Positions 44,424 through 56,229 of a DNA stretch of 64,000 nucleotides are shown here, in pieces. The notes under the pieces are model-generated. The model was not told where the DNA came from, ran no database searches, and was given only the letters and a program-made list of their open reading frames with translations. The DNA lies in NCBI GenBank assembly GCA_963682055.1, contig OY821742.1:21950560-22014559 (forward strand). Direction: 5' to 3'. Every line of letters starts with the position of its first letter. The stretch's first letter is position 1. The DNA is from Primula veris (lineage: Eukaryota; Streptophyta; Magnoliopsida; Ericales; Primulaceae). The position numbers and the translations under genes were made by a program.

Positions 44424-45169
44424 TGTAATATGCCCAAATCCATGTAAAAATAGCATTATTCGTTAAGCATGGTGTATCAGACTAAAATGTCGAGAACATA
44501 ACTAATTAGGAGCCTAACAGGCCTGAAACCTGTCTGGTCTAGGCGAGGGATGAACCCACACCGTCCAGCCTATACAAGGAAGGCCCAAAAGTCGAACGGC
44601 TCGTAAGCAACCCGTCCGGCCCGTCCCGTCCGGCCACTATGGAACTCATAATATGATAGTCATAAACCACCGAATTCCCGGTCCATATAAAAACCACGTT
44701 GTTATTAACGTCAACATAAATATGGCACGGACCAGTCCAGAACGAACCCACGAAGCCCAAGACCCATCCGGCATGGCTAGAGGTAGGCCCACACAGTCAA
44801 AAATCCATCCGGCCTATAGCAGCAGCCGGATCACTTTGTAAGGGATTTGTGTCCCATATCTTGAGTACATAATATTTGGAATGGTCACTCACAAATCCAT
44901 CCGGCCTATAGCAAGAGATTTGTACCCCATATCTTGAGTACATAATATTTGGAATAGCCAATCACATAGAGACAAGGTGGATAAGAGCAAAAATGTTGTC
45001 TCCTCATCTATGACTATATATAAGCAGTAGCTTGTAACTAAGAAAAAAGAAAAAGGAAAAACACGAAACTAGCTGAGAGACTTGTTCAAAAGATTGTTTA
45101 GAAGGCATACTTATGCAGCCAAAAGTTATTCAATTAGTATAAATTTTTGAGTTAATTTTACACTCATCA
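44424..45169 (+). repeat. Element C, 3' LTR
   Basis: Same length as the 5' LTR, with about five differences. Confidence 0.9.
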
Positions 45170-45203
45170 TACATAGCTAAAAGGCACAGATCCTCGGCAT
45201 AAG

Positions 45204-46762
45204 ATGACTCAATCACAGAATGAGGGCTTACATAAAGCTATGAAGGGATCAGATCAGGCCAAAAAATGAGAGGTTTCTCCTCAACAAGCACTCGCAGGCC
45301 CTTCATATGCTCAGGTTCTCAAAGGAAATAAGGTTAACACTACAATTGACTCTATACTGTGTAAGTCTCCATACGGAAAATCTAGGTTAGATACCAAATT
45401 AGATTTAAGGACTATTGAAAAAGCTGATATTCAGTTGCCGTTAAAACTAAATAGTAATAAGGGCACAGAACCTGCAGCCATCTTCTCTCAGATAGAAATT
45501 CAGAGATCTGAAACTCCTCTTCAATCAGCTCTCATAGCTAAATTCAGTAAGGGTAGACCTAAAATTGAGAATATTAGGGATCACTTGGCAAGTAATTGGG
45601 GCCTAAGGCAAATGCCTATAGTAGGATTAATTGATACAAACATGCTTTAATTAAGGCTCAAAATACTGAGGATTACAACAAAATATGGACTATATATTCT
45701 CATGAGATGGAGGGTGCTATGTTCACATTGTTTTAAGTGGTCTGGGAATTTTTTTTTAACTAATTATCCATAGCTCCTGTCTAGATAGATTACCACTATT
45801 GCCTCTCAATTTTTTTAATTTGTCTTATCTTAAAACAATTACTCAATCATTAGGAGGTTTTTTAGTGGTTGATATATCTACTCTAACATATGCTAGACCC
45901 AATTGTGCATGTGTGTGCATTGAGAAGGATTTGCTAAGACCAAGATTAGACAGAATTTGGATAGGTTATTCATTGGAGGATGGGTATGGTTTTTGGCAGA
46001 GAGTAGATTATGATAATTCTCCAAAATATTTTAGCAATTGATGTGTACAACGTCATGAAATATATGAGTGCAAAAGGAAGCCTATATCTCAAAACAAGGT
46101 AAATGATAGAGAGAACAATAGAGTAAATCAAGATAGGCCTAATGACAACAAGTTTGAGGCAAAAAAATTAAATACTAAGCAACAATGCATGAAAAAACCA
46201 GAAATAATAAAAAAATTGTTGAAGAGAATGGGAATGGTAAGCAAGTTGTAGAGTTTGCAAAGAGTGATAAAAATGGTCTTGTGGATATATAATCAATGGG
46301 TATAGAGACACAAGGTAAACAGTCACAAGTGAAAGGGATCAATGAATGTGATGAGAACAAGTTTCTTCACAAAGTGGATAATAAATGAGCTCTATTGAGG
46401 ATGAATATATTGAGAATGAAATAGAAAACTCAATGAGCACAGAACCTAATAAAACTAGTGAAGCACTAGGGCAGGTCATGGAAATGGACACTGAGTTGGT
46501 TTCTGGCAATGGAATGAGAGAAAATCAAAATGAATTGGGGCCAACAAGTTCTTGTTTGTCTCCAAATGCTAAAATATTTGAGCCAAGTTTGGAAAATATG
46601 GTGAATATTCCACATTCTGAGGTCTTGAGTAAATCTGTCAAAGGTAAAGATAGCCAGATATCCAAATCTGCAAAAAACAAACAGAAAAAAGAGAGAGAAA
46701 GCAATGAAAAATGCAGAAAAAACACTCACTTTGCAAGAAAAAGCTCGCAATCAAGCTCGTGA
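45204..46762 (+). pseudogene. DUF4283/zinc-knuckle type pseudogene (LINE ORF1-like)
   Basis: The frames 45435-45650, 45799-46041 and 46385-46762 line up as one broken gene. The first has ALIAKFSKGRPKIENIRDHL and NWGLRQMPIVGLID, typical of DUF4283. The second has YLKTITQSLGGFLVVDIS and an RIWIGYSLEDGYGFWQ stretch, as in the segment before a zinc knuckle. The third is acidic and Lys-rich. Stops and frameshifts separate them. DUF4283 proteins are mostly ORF1 of plant LINEs or derived genes. No reverse transcriptase follows. Confidence 0.55.
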
Positions 46763-48533
46763 TTATGAATATATGTGTTCCCTACAATCTTACTCTGCTT
46801 GATCTAATGGGAAATAATAATATTGACTTATCATTGGATCATGAATCATGAAGGAGCTCACTCAGACATGGGCTTTAATGAAGAAAACTTGAACCATAAA
46901 GGAAAACGACACACTACGAAGACCAAAGGACACAGAGTGCAAGCAAGATGGTGATCCATTTTGTTTTCTTTTGTTGGTTTTGAATTTTATTGTACTGTTT
47001 TCAGACTAAATTTGTTTACTAGTTTCAAACCAGATTAGCTACTATGGAGGCTTGTTCCATAGACCAAACTTTTTGTTTTCAGTAATTCTAAAGCGTTTTA
47101 ATTAAAAAAAATGGTATTGGATTATTGTTGTTCAATGTCAAATTAAAGTTCTTTTAACTGAACTTTTAAGGAAAAAACGTGTTTAAAACGTCACCATTTT
47201 ATAGACTGTTATATTAATGTGCTTTGAACTAAACTTTAAAGAAATTGAATTTCTTTCTTAGAGCATGTTTAACCGAACTTGTTTAACAATATTGGTTTAG
47301 TAGGTGAAGCGACTGTTGATTCGTGTAGAGCGACGGATCAAGTTTATCGGTGGTTTATTTAGACACGATGTTTATATATTTTAATATAAAATAATAAGAA
47401 ATAATTTTTTTATATTGATGAGAAAAATATAAAAGATACAACTGATATTTGAAATTATGTCTAATAAACCGCTAATATTTTTTATAGCTGGAAAAAATTT
47501 GAATATATTTTTTTTATAAAACTATGTCTAATAAACAACTAGTATTTTCCTTCAAAAAATTAACACCTGTTTATAAATTAAAAAAACTAGTGACCTATTA
47601 ATTTATGAATTAAAATAACATTTTTTTAGAATAAAATTGAAGGTAATGTATATATGTGTGTATATATAACACAAACTGTGAAGCGATACCATTTACCTGT
47701 TGGCAGGGAACCGACAGAGAGGCACATGCGAAATCTTAATTATGATTTTATTACTTAGAAATGATTATCTTGATTCATAAAATAGTATGATTTTTTACAA
47801 GTAATAAACTCAGTGAGTTGGCAATGACATTTCGAGTTTAATGTTTATTAGTAAATAAAGGAGTTCACATCCGGTATTGGCATTGATGATGCCACCTTAG
47901 AAGTTTATAAGTAATTTTTGTATGAAACCCTGCAGGTGTATTTATTAATCGGATACATATATTACGTTAAACGGAGCTCTTAAGGAATATAATATGCTTA
48001 CTAAAATCTTCAGTGTTTAATTTTGTAAGTGGGTCTAATTAATCTTAACGTGGTGATAATTTAAACAAAATGAGATGAAACATATTATATTCATTAGAAG
48101 ATTCAAGATAGATGGGAGAGATTTCAGTGAAAATTCTTAGATGGAATGGACTCTACCTTAATAAGATAAGAGTAAATTGAGGTCGATAAGTTCACGTTCG
48201 AATTTGATTAGGATAAGCTCTAACTTATTCAACATATATGGTCCCTATCGTAAGACATGCTTCATGAAATAATTATAGAACGTTGCACAAAGAAGAATGA
48301 ATAAGCTCAAGGTATAAGATGAAAAAAATTAACAATAGTTTTCTTTTTGCTTAAAAGCAAAAGAACATTCAAGTTATCTATACAATTAGTTTATTTGCAG
48401 AGTTCTTGTAATAAATATTTGCAAAATACTCTTGATTACATTAATTACAAAGTGAAAATAGAAGTAACGCACTGCAAAAACAAAATAAAAGTGAAATTCA
48501 ATCTGCTACCTATAAGAGCTACTTGATATCACA
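46763..48533. other. A+T-rich spacer
   Basis: No coding region or repeat boundary recognised. Confidence 0.4.
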
Positions 48534-48723
48534 TACTGCAAGAAAAAGTTTGAATGCTGAAAGACGTTTTGTTGCTATTCTGATGCTAAAATGCTTGTGA
48601 CCAATTTTATGACATGAATAGCAACTATTTTGTTGCTATACTGTCACTAAATTAGCCACATGCAATTTAGCGTCAGAATAGCAACAGAGCATCTGTCACC
48701 GTTCAGGCTTTTTTTTTGTAGTG
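48534..48723. mobile_element. CACTA-like MITE (about 190 bp)
   Basis: The right end on the minus strand is CACTACAAAAAAAAAGCC and the left end is TACTGCAAGAAAAAG. The flanks are aca and cca, a possible 3-bp duplication with one mismatch. The interior is an inverted repeat around ttgctattctgatgctaaa and its partner tttagcgtcagaatagcaa. Confidence 0.5.
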
Positions 48724-49071
48724 CCATAACTACTACCCCTCATATGCCCTCTCTCCTCAAACACATTCTATAATTCTATGTGACTCTTCTTTTTGTCTTT
48801 CTCTATCCTCTGTATCTTCATTCACAAAAAAATATCAATTCATCATTGCCATCTCAATGAAATTCGTTTTCTGTATAACCATTTACGCGTGGCCTAGATG
48901 TTCGCTAGTAACAATTAATTGGTAGATAATTGGGATGAAATTCAATCCGAAAATTAATAATATTTACCTAATATACAGAAGATAGCATGAAAAGCATGGA
49001 GGTTGAATTCATATTAATTTATTCATCATTTAATTTAGTGATAATTGCTATATTGCATGAGGTATTAGCAG

Positions 49072-49545
49072 GGCCGGTCCGATGGTTTAAAACACCTAAG
49101 ACGTTAATTTATAAAATAAAAAAGGCGCCTTTTAAGTATAAAACATACATTAAGAAAATGATAAAGTCTTAAAAGATTGAAATATGTGTTTATTAATTTG
49201 TTTCGGGTCTATTGGTAGCACACTGTATAGTTGTCCCAGGGGTCGCAATTTCGATCCTAAACCTCGGCGAATTCAACTTTTTAACCATTCAAATTAAAAG
49301 TAATTGTATACAAAAAAATGCACCTTGAAATAATCAAACCTTGCACTGGGAGCTACTTATTAACCAACTGTATTGGAGCATGCATTAATACATTAAATAA
49401 GCTCCAGAGATTAATATATTATAAACAAAACTGTATATATATATATATATATATATTTTTATTTATTTATTTTTTTCTAAAAGCATATTTCGGCGCATTT
49501 TTTCGGTCGGCGTCTAAGATCATTGGCTGGTTTGGATGCCATGAG
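49072..49545. mobile_element. Possible degenerate hAT-like element with a tRNA-like segment
   Basis: The left end CAGGGCCGGTCCGAT resembles hAT ends; the right end read on the minus strand (CCAAACCAGCCAAT) could be its decayed partner, mainly by G-to-A changes. No clear 8-bp duplication. Inside at 49205-49265, ttggtagcacactg and gcaatttcgatcc resemble tRNA A and B boxes, so a SINE fragment is another possibility. A (TA)n run lies at 49433-49455. Confidence 0.28.
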
Positions 49546-49724
49546 AGTCTCCCCTGGGTATTAGATGCTAAGAGAGCGTAAAAAAATGTTTTGTTTTTTG
49601 TCAAAAGTGAAAAATAATATTTAAGTTATGATAAGTGATTGGTATGTAAATGTAAATAAAAATAATCTGAAAACTAATAATATTTACAAAGTTATCCGGA
49701 AACTGATAAGGTCTTTCTTTTTTA

Positions 49725-50647
49725 GGGTAAATTTTGGATTGGTCCATGAAAACACAAGTATTTAAGGATTGGTCCATGAAACTGAAACTAATTAAGGATT
49801 GGTCCATTTCTCCTAACTAATCAATAAAAATGTAAAAAATCAGAAAAAATAAAAAAATTCCAGAAAATAAAAATGTAAAAATGAAAAAATAAAAAAATAT
49901 GAGAAAATCCAAAAAAAAATAAAAGAGGCAAAATCCCGAAAAAACACGACTTTTTTTTTAAAAATAAAAAAAAATCCCAAAAAATCAACAAAAATCTAAA
50001 ATCAACAAAAATCCAAAAACGTAAAAAAAAAAGTCTGAAAACGTAAAAAAAAATAGTCTGTTAAACAGTCTGAAAAATAAATAAATAAAAATCCAAAAAC
50101 ATAAAAAAAAATACAGTCTGAAAACAGTGTGAAAACGTAAAAAAACAGTCTGAAAACGTAAAAAAAACAGTCTGAAAACAGTCTGTTAAACAGTCTGAAA
50201 ACAGTCTGAAAAATAAATTAATTAAAAAACAGTCTGAAAAAAAAAAACAATCTGAAAAAAAAACAGTCTGAAAAAAAAAACAGTCTGAAAAAAAACAGTC
50301 TGAAATTTTTTAACAAACTGCTATCTTGCTATCTTGCTGCATTTTCCCCAAACTTATTTCCCCACAAAATTTTAACAAAAACCCATATCAGAAAACTCTC
50401 TCAAAACCTCAAAACCTTAAAACTTCAAAAAATAAAAATTTATTAGATATAATATGTATTTATTAATAAAAATTAGCCACATTTGCCCCCAACAACCTCT
50501 GCTAATAATAACAAAAGAAAAATCCCACATAAACTCTCTCTCCTCCACGTGTACAACTAAAACGACGCAGCTTTGTGGACCAATTCTCATATATCAATCG
50601 CTGTTTAATTCACAGCTATGGGGTTTGCATATATATATATATATTTA

Positions 50648-50718
<71 letters not shown>

Positions 50719-51014
50719 GATATGTATTGAGTATTTTGGGGATTAAATATATAAAAGAGATCTGATCACCGACAATAGAGAGAGTATATAGAAAGGAAAG
50801 GATTTTAAAGAGAGAGAGAGCTTCGTTGAGCTAGAGAGCTGATTATATGATTTAGAGAGAAAGATATCTGTGATATTAAAATAATATAGGTAGTATATAT
50901 ATTGGACCAATACTTAATTAGTTTCATAAATAATGGACCAATTCTTAAATAAATTTTATAGCCGGACCAATCCTTAAATACTTTTGTTTTCGTGGACCAA
51001 TCATTAATTTCCTC
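49725..51014. mobile_element. Mutator-like element 2 (non-autonomous, 1.29 kb)
   Basis: Terminal inverted repeats of about 100 bases. The left starts GGGTAAATTTTGGATTGG and the right on the minus strand starts GAGGAAATTAATGATTGG; both continue with repeated aaggattggtcca segments. TTCTTTTTTA flanks both ends (49715-49724 and 51015-51024), giving a 9-10 bp duplication. The interior is low complexity: A-rich with many acagtctgaaaa units (49830-50310) and a TA microsatellite. No transposase. Confidence 0.7.
50626..50718. repeat. (TA)n microsatellite
   Basis: Almost pure TA with a few TTTA interruptions. The ORF across it is an artefact. Confidence 0.9.
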
Positions 51015-51476
51015 TTCTTTTTTATGATATTCGTCGTTCTTGGCGATTTCCGGTTAATGTATTTGTTTTCAGTGATATTTGTCGTTCTCTTATCTTTATT
51101 ACGTTATTATTTATTTTGGATTCGTTGGCAAGTAATACAACATTAAATATTAACTCGCTAAGTCCCAATCTAATTCTTTTAAAGTTGATAATTAGTCAGT
51201 TCTTAGTAAAAAAAAAGTCAAAAACTAAACCTAAAATTGGATTGAATTGACTTGTAGTTGTTATGATTAATTACCCTTTCGGACTCGGTAATTTGTTCAC
51301 CACAACTTCGCGCGTAGTTGCATGATTAGGATTGACGCCCCTAAAAGTGATAATGTTGTAAAACCCTCGAAAACACAATTTAATCATAGCTTAAATCCAT
51401 TATTTACTGCAACTGTTGTCATGCTCTTTCGACACTTAATTACGTGAAAATCACATTTGGAGGGCAGTCATTAATT

Positions 51477-51494
51477 TGGCGCCACTATAGGGGA
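51477..51494 (+). other. PBS-like site of an unresolved LTR element
   Basis: TGGCGCCACTATAGGGGA resembles the first bases of tRNA-Asp-type primer binding sites. The bases before it could be the end of an LTR, but I found no second LTR in the window. Confidence 0.35.
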
Positions 51495-52340
51495 TGGTGG
51501 CAAAGATTGGATTATGTTTTTTTGCGTATTTACTGACTATTTTATTTTTTGTTTCTGCCTGTTTTTATTCTGCCCAAATTTTCACAAATCTATAAACCGT
51601 CGGTCTTTACCGGTCACCCTAATCGGTCAGATCTTTCCGGTAACCCTGACCGGTCACACTCATGTTTAAAAAATATTCATTGTTGATTTAAAGAATCAGG
51701 AAAAAAAATCAAAACTTTATTAATATAAATTCCAAAATTGTTAATAAAATATTTAAATAAAAATAGTTAGTTTGGAGAAAGGTAAGTATAAAATTATTAA
51801 ATCTTAAGTGAATCTTTCCACACTAACTAATTGGATATGCTAGATCCTAACTAAATATAATCTTGGTAACAAACTTATTCTTACGTAAAGGTAAGATTTC
51901 AGATTATAAAAAAAATATTTTAATTTTCGGAATTAAAAATTATTATTTTTAAATATTAATTCATATTTTTGAAATTAATTTATTTAAAAAAAATCAAAAG
52001 AATTATTTCCATAATTTCAAGAATCAGAATAATTAAAAATAAACAAAACAAAAAAAACGAAAAAAATATTTATTATTTAATTTAATTATTATTTAATTAA
52101 TTAAAAAACCCAGATTAATTTCCTGGTTTAAAGAACCAGGTTCTAAAAGGAAATAAATATTAATTATTTTAAATTAATTAATTTGATTTAATTTTTAAAT
52201 ATTAATTAAAAAAATCTCCAAAATTCTAAAATTGTTTCTCTGGTTTAAAGAACCAGGTTTTAAAAAAATGTTGTTTATTTTTTATTAATTTATTTAATTT
52301 ATTTTGAATTAATTATTAAGAATTAATTAGTCCTTCAAAA
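51495..52340. other. A+T-rich leader-like region
   Basis: Contains repeated tggtttaaagaaccaggtt (52133 and 52231) with a related copy near 51672 and two ggtcaccctaatcggtcag-like units at about 51610. No ORF. Confidence 0.4.
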
Positions 52341-53482
52341 ATGACATTTATTTCAAAGCCATATTATTCGGCGGCGATGTCCAGGACTGTCGCCTATCTT
52401 ACAAATGGTTCAAAACGTCAAAACCAACAACAACCGCAATTCTTAAATCCTGAATGGTCTCAACCACCCGCATTTAACGCTCAAAACACTCAACCATCAA
52501 TCAAAACTCCTAGTCCAAAAACCAACTTCGACTTTCTTGTTGAATGCGAGAAGATGAAGAATTTCTTTAAAATGAGTATGATGTGTTTTAATAACTTTAA
52601 GAAGCAGAAGTCATTTCTCTCACGATCAGACTATCACTGAATTAGTATAAGAGTAATCTATATTGCCGCATTTAAACCACTTAGGGAAATGATGGACACC
52701 AAGTGGCCTTCAAACTCTATCGGCCTGACCAAATTTTTGCCCTTAGGAGACCTTTATGACCGAAAAGGAGTGGGGTATTCACATTGAGGAAGCTATTGAA
52801 TCACAACCAGTGACTAATAGTTATTTCAAAGTCGAAAAGATAACTCCTACAGTAATGTCAGTCACACCAGAACCTATTCCCCTGGCAACCTTAGAGCCTA
52901 AAAGGAAAATAATCATGCCAGCTAAATTATTTAGTCCTTACACTCCACTTCATAAAAGAGTTGAGGAGTTAAAATTAAATGAGAGTGTGTGGTAATAAAA
53001 ATAAGGTTGGTGACATTGATAATCATAAAATGGATGAGGTGATGGTCACACAACCCCAAACTGAGGTGTGTGATATTGGTCAAAATAAAGTGGAGGAGTT
53101 GATGATCAGATGCCCTAAAAATGAATCTAACGAACTAGTCATAGATACTATGTTGAACTTAAATGACAACAAGGGTTGTGACATTTGTAAACAATTGGAG
53201 GAGGTGATGGTCACAGAGTATAGAAGCGAAGCTTGCGAGCTAATTATTTTTGATAGGCTAGTGGACCATGGTGAGAGTGTTGAGGAGGCGAGTGAGTTGA
53301 CCGAGCATTTCGATAAGAGAAAACTTAAACTTTCAAAGCCTAATGTAGAGGACTATCACGGCCCCTTCATGATTAATTTTGACATCCATCACTATTCGAT
53401 TTATCGAGCGTTGGGTTGGAACAAGTGGAGGTTTCTCCAAGTCATTATTGATGTCAGTGGAGGGGTAGGAAGTTATATGTAA
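52341..53482 (+). pseudogene. Unrecognised coding-like region in three frames
   Basis: The ORFs 52341-52640, 52756-52995 and 52979-53482 follow one another on one strand, and the last two overlap by 17 bases in different frames. The first is Gln/Asn/Pro-rich after MTFISKPYYSAAMSRTVAYL. The third has repeated units in which KVEEL or QLEEV precedes a methionine and a short acidic-to-polar segment, then VEDYHGPFMINFDIHHYSIY. I recognise no family. A decayed internal region of a non-autonomous LTR element is the most economical reading because of the PBS-like site upstream; a host gene fragment is possible. Confidence 0.35.
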
Positions 53483-54256
53483 AAGCATAATATTTTAAAA
53501 TGTGATTACCCTGACACAAAATTTCTTAAATATTCTCATCATCCTCTCATCATCTAATGAGGAGGGAAGTTAATCTTAAAATAAAGTATCATCATTTTCT
53601 CAAGATTGACTAAATGTCACCTCTAAAATAAATCGAACATTTTCATCTAATGAGAGGAGGGAAGTTAATTTTAAAATGGTTAAAATATTCTTGGGACGAA
53701 GAGAAGTAAGTGGTGTTGTCGGAGAGGGAAGCGTCGAGGGAGGCACAAACGTAATCAATATTTTAATAACCTCATACGCAACTTAAAAATACCAAAGCTC
53801 AATTGGGTCGTTATCTGTAAAACCTCTCACCAAACAAAGTTTAAACCAAAAGGATGGAAAGGTCTGATTGGACACCCATGAGATTGAGATAAGCAAAAAA
53901 TGTGGCCTTAAAAATAGTTAAAATTTAATACAGAGAGCCATCTAAAAAAATAGAGAAAAGAAAAAAAGTTTGTAAAAATTGCATAAGTCATGTTTGCATG
54001 AAATCTCTGTGTTTATCTAACTCCGATATTTTTCTTTTCCTTTCAATAGTGAGCTAACTATGTGTGTTTTAGTTGGAGGATGGGATACATCTTCATTAAC
54101 TACTTATGGAAATGGGGAGAATTTTCAAAATAAAAAAATGTTAATATATGTGTTTTTATTTGGTTAAAACCCCTTTTATTTTCTTTTTATGAAAACCAAA
54201 AATTGAAAATAAAATTGAAAATAAATAAATAAAAATAATATTTGAGTCTTTGTTTT
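53483..54256. other. Spacer before element D
   Basis: A+T-rich, with two similar ctaatgaggagggaagttaat segments (about 53555 and 53645). Nothing else seen. Confidence 0.4.
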
Positions 54257-54507
54257 TGTTGTGGGATATTATTGGCCATCTTGGGTCTTACTCTATTAGG
54301 CCTATCTTGGTATTTCTTAGCATATGTAACCCTAACTTCTATTATATAAAGATACCATAATCTCTATTATATAAAGATGGTCAGTGGTCTTTTGATGTAT
54401 CTCTCTATCACTTATTAATGAATAAATAACTGTCTTGTTATCTCTCTCTATATTCTCTCTATATCTACTATATGCATATCTATACTGAGCTAATAAGACT
54501 CATAACA
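54257..54507 (+). repeat. Element D, 5' LTR (251 bp)
   Basis: TGTTGTGGGATATTATTGG start. Contains ttatataaaga TATA-like motifs and tctctctatatt runs. Followed by cgttatcggcac, a sequence often seen at the start of copia interiors. Confidence 0.82.
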
Positions 54508-56194
54508 CGTTATCGGCACTTTACTCGTGGAGAATAAGATATACGCTCACAGATATTGGAGATTTTGGGTAAACGCACGGATATTGGGTATCTATAAATC
54601 TTGAGGTTTATCAGGGTTTTTTTTAGTATTTTGCTATATCGACCTTCACCAACATACCGCGTGTAAGGTACAAAATTTAAAACTCAATTGATTGCGTAAC
54701 ACTTTAACAGTTGCAGGATAAATAAACATATATATGCCAGTCGTCATGTGTTAGAATTATTTGTTATGATAAAATCCTAATGAATGTTAAATTGTTACAA
54801 TTGTCCAAAACATGCATGAATATGTTACTCGATTATGTGATTAGCTATTTGTAATATTATGTATGAATCTTGATTAAGGAAGGATTTAAACAAGTTCAAT
54901 TGTAAAACATGTGTAAAAAAAAAAAAAACCATGTAATTGTAAACATGTAGTAATCTATTGGACTGAATATGTAACAAACTGAAAACCATATGACTGTTCT
55001 TGAAATTCGCTGATGCTGTTGACTGTGCATGTTAATTACTAAAAGACTAAATTAAAACTTGTCTGAAATTATGGATTGAAGCTGTAATAACGCTGTAAAT
55101 AGATATATAGTTTGCTGAAATTACACGGATAGTCCCTGTAGTATATTACATGTATAAAAACAGTATATATGTGTTATAAAAGTCAATATTCGGTCTATAA
55201 ATATTCACCCACATGCATATGTATATTTATTAAAAGGCAAGTGAATAAAAATTACATGTTAATTGACTAAATTGATTTGTTTCCATGTAAATTTAACCCA
55301 TTTGCATGTTAATTATCATATAGAATTAATTGGTAATTAAGAATAAATTACTTGCTTAAATCTTCACATATGTCAGTTAATAATAATAATTAGATATTGC
55401 TAGTATAAATTGTGATATATTATGTGCTGATTAATGATAATTAGTAAATATCAAAAGTAGCAACATCTATATATGTAATAACTGCCAAGTGTATAATATG
55501 ATAATTTGCGAAATCATATATATTCACATTTAAGTTGAAAAAAATTATGGACCTTTCCCAAATAGGCTCATCTATTTGAATATGATGTTTAGGAAAGATA
55601 TAGGAAAGTAATAGGCGGAAGTCGATATTCTAATGAGGTCGGGTTTTAAGTGACATTCGTGTCCTCCACCCTCACTGTCTATCCTGGTCGTTTTCAAGTA
55701 GAGCTACCGAATGGGTTGACTAAATAATAATTTTCCTGAGTGTATTTATATAGTTATGTATGTTTTGCCAAATTGGTGTTTCAGCATCGACCCGTCGTTC
55801 GATCAATGAGAACCAATTCACATGACAGGATTGGTTTAGTCACATGAAAAAATCCAAATGAACCGAAATAGTATGATCCGGTTTGGTTTTGTTTCACAAC
55901 TTTGCTAAACAAAACGGAAACCGAAAAAATCATAATATATAGGCCATTATTTGTTTCCTTGGATAATATTCATTGTTTATTTTTCTAACATATTTTTGTG
56001 TGAATATTTTGTAATTTATTTGTCTCAAAATCGAGCATGTATGTTGTTGTTGAATTTAATTTATATATTTTTAACATTATTTTAAATTTAAGCGTATTTC
56101 TCTTCCTTTTTTTTTTTATCATTAAACCTTACTGTTTTATTAGTCCGTATTATGTTTGAGTAATTAATCCACGATATGTACAACTAACACAGGC
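54508..56194. other. Element D interior, unrecognised
   Basis: No gag could be recognised. A+T-rich with no coding signature; contains an A-run at about 54917. Confidence 0.4.
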
Positions 56195-56229
56195 ACAACC
56201 TCTATCTCTCTCTCTCTCTCTCTCTCTCT
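56195..56229 (+). repeat. (TC)n microsatellite
   Basis: About 16 TC units. It could be a leader of the captured gene sequence that follows, but that is a guess. Confidence 0.85.

Larger units (their letters stand above)
39899..45169 (+). mobile_element. Element C: non-autonomous LTR retrotransposon
   Basis: Two 746-bp LTRs (39899-40644 and 44424-45169) start TGTAATATG and end CTCATCA, differing at about five positions by eye. The PBS is TGGCGCCGTCTGTGGGAA at 40647. A purine-rich gatcagggagcag precedes the 3' LTR. The 3.8-kb interior has no recognisable gag, RT or integrase, so it must rely on another element's proteins. PBS and polypurine tract resemble those of A and B, so a Tat-type element is a plausible helper. 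I found no clear target duplication. Confidence 0.85.

Noticed and set aside
49205..49265. Possible tRNA gene
   Set aside because: Only weak A-box and B-box resemblance. No cloverleaf can be drawn convincingly, so a SINE fragment or chance is more likely.
50454..50765. ORF across the TA microsatellite
   Set aside because: Tyr/Ile repeats are produced by (TA)n.
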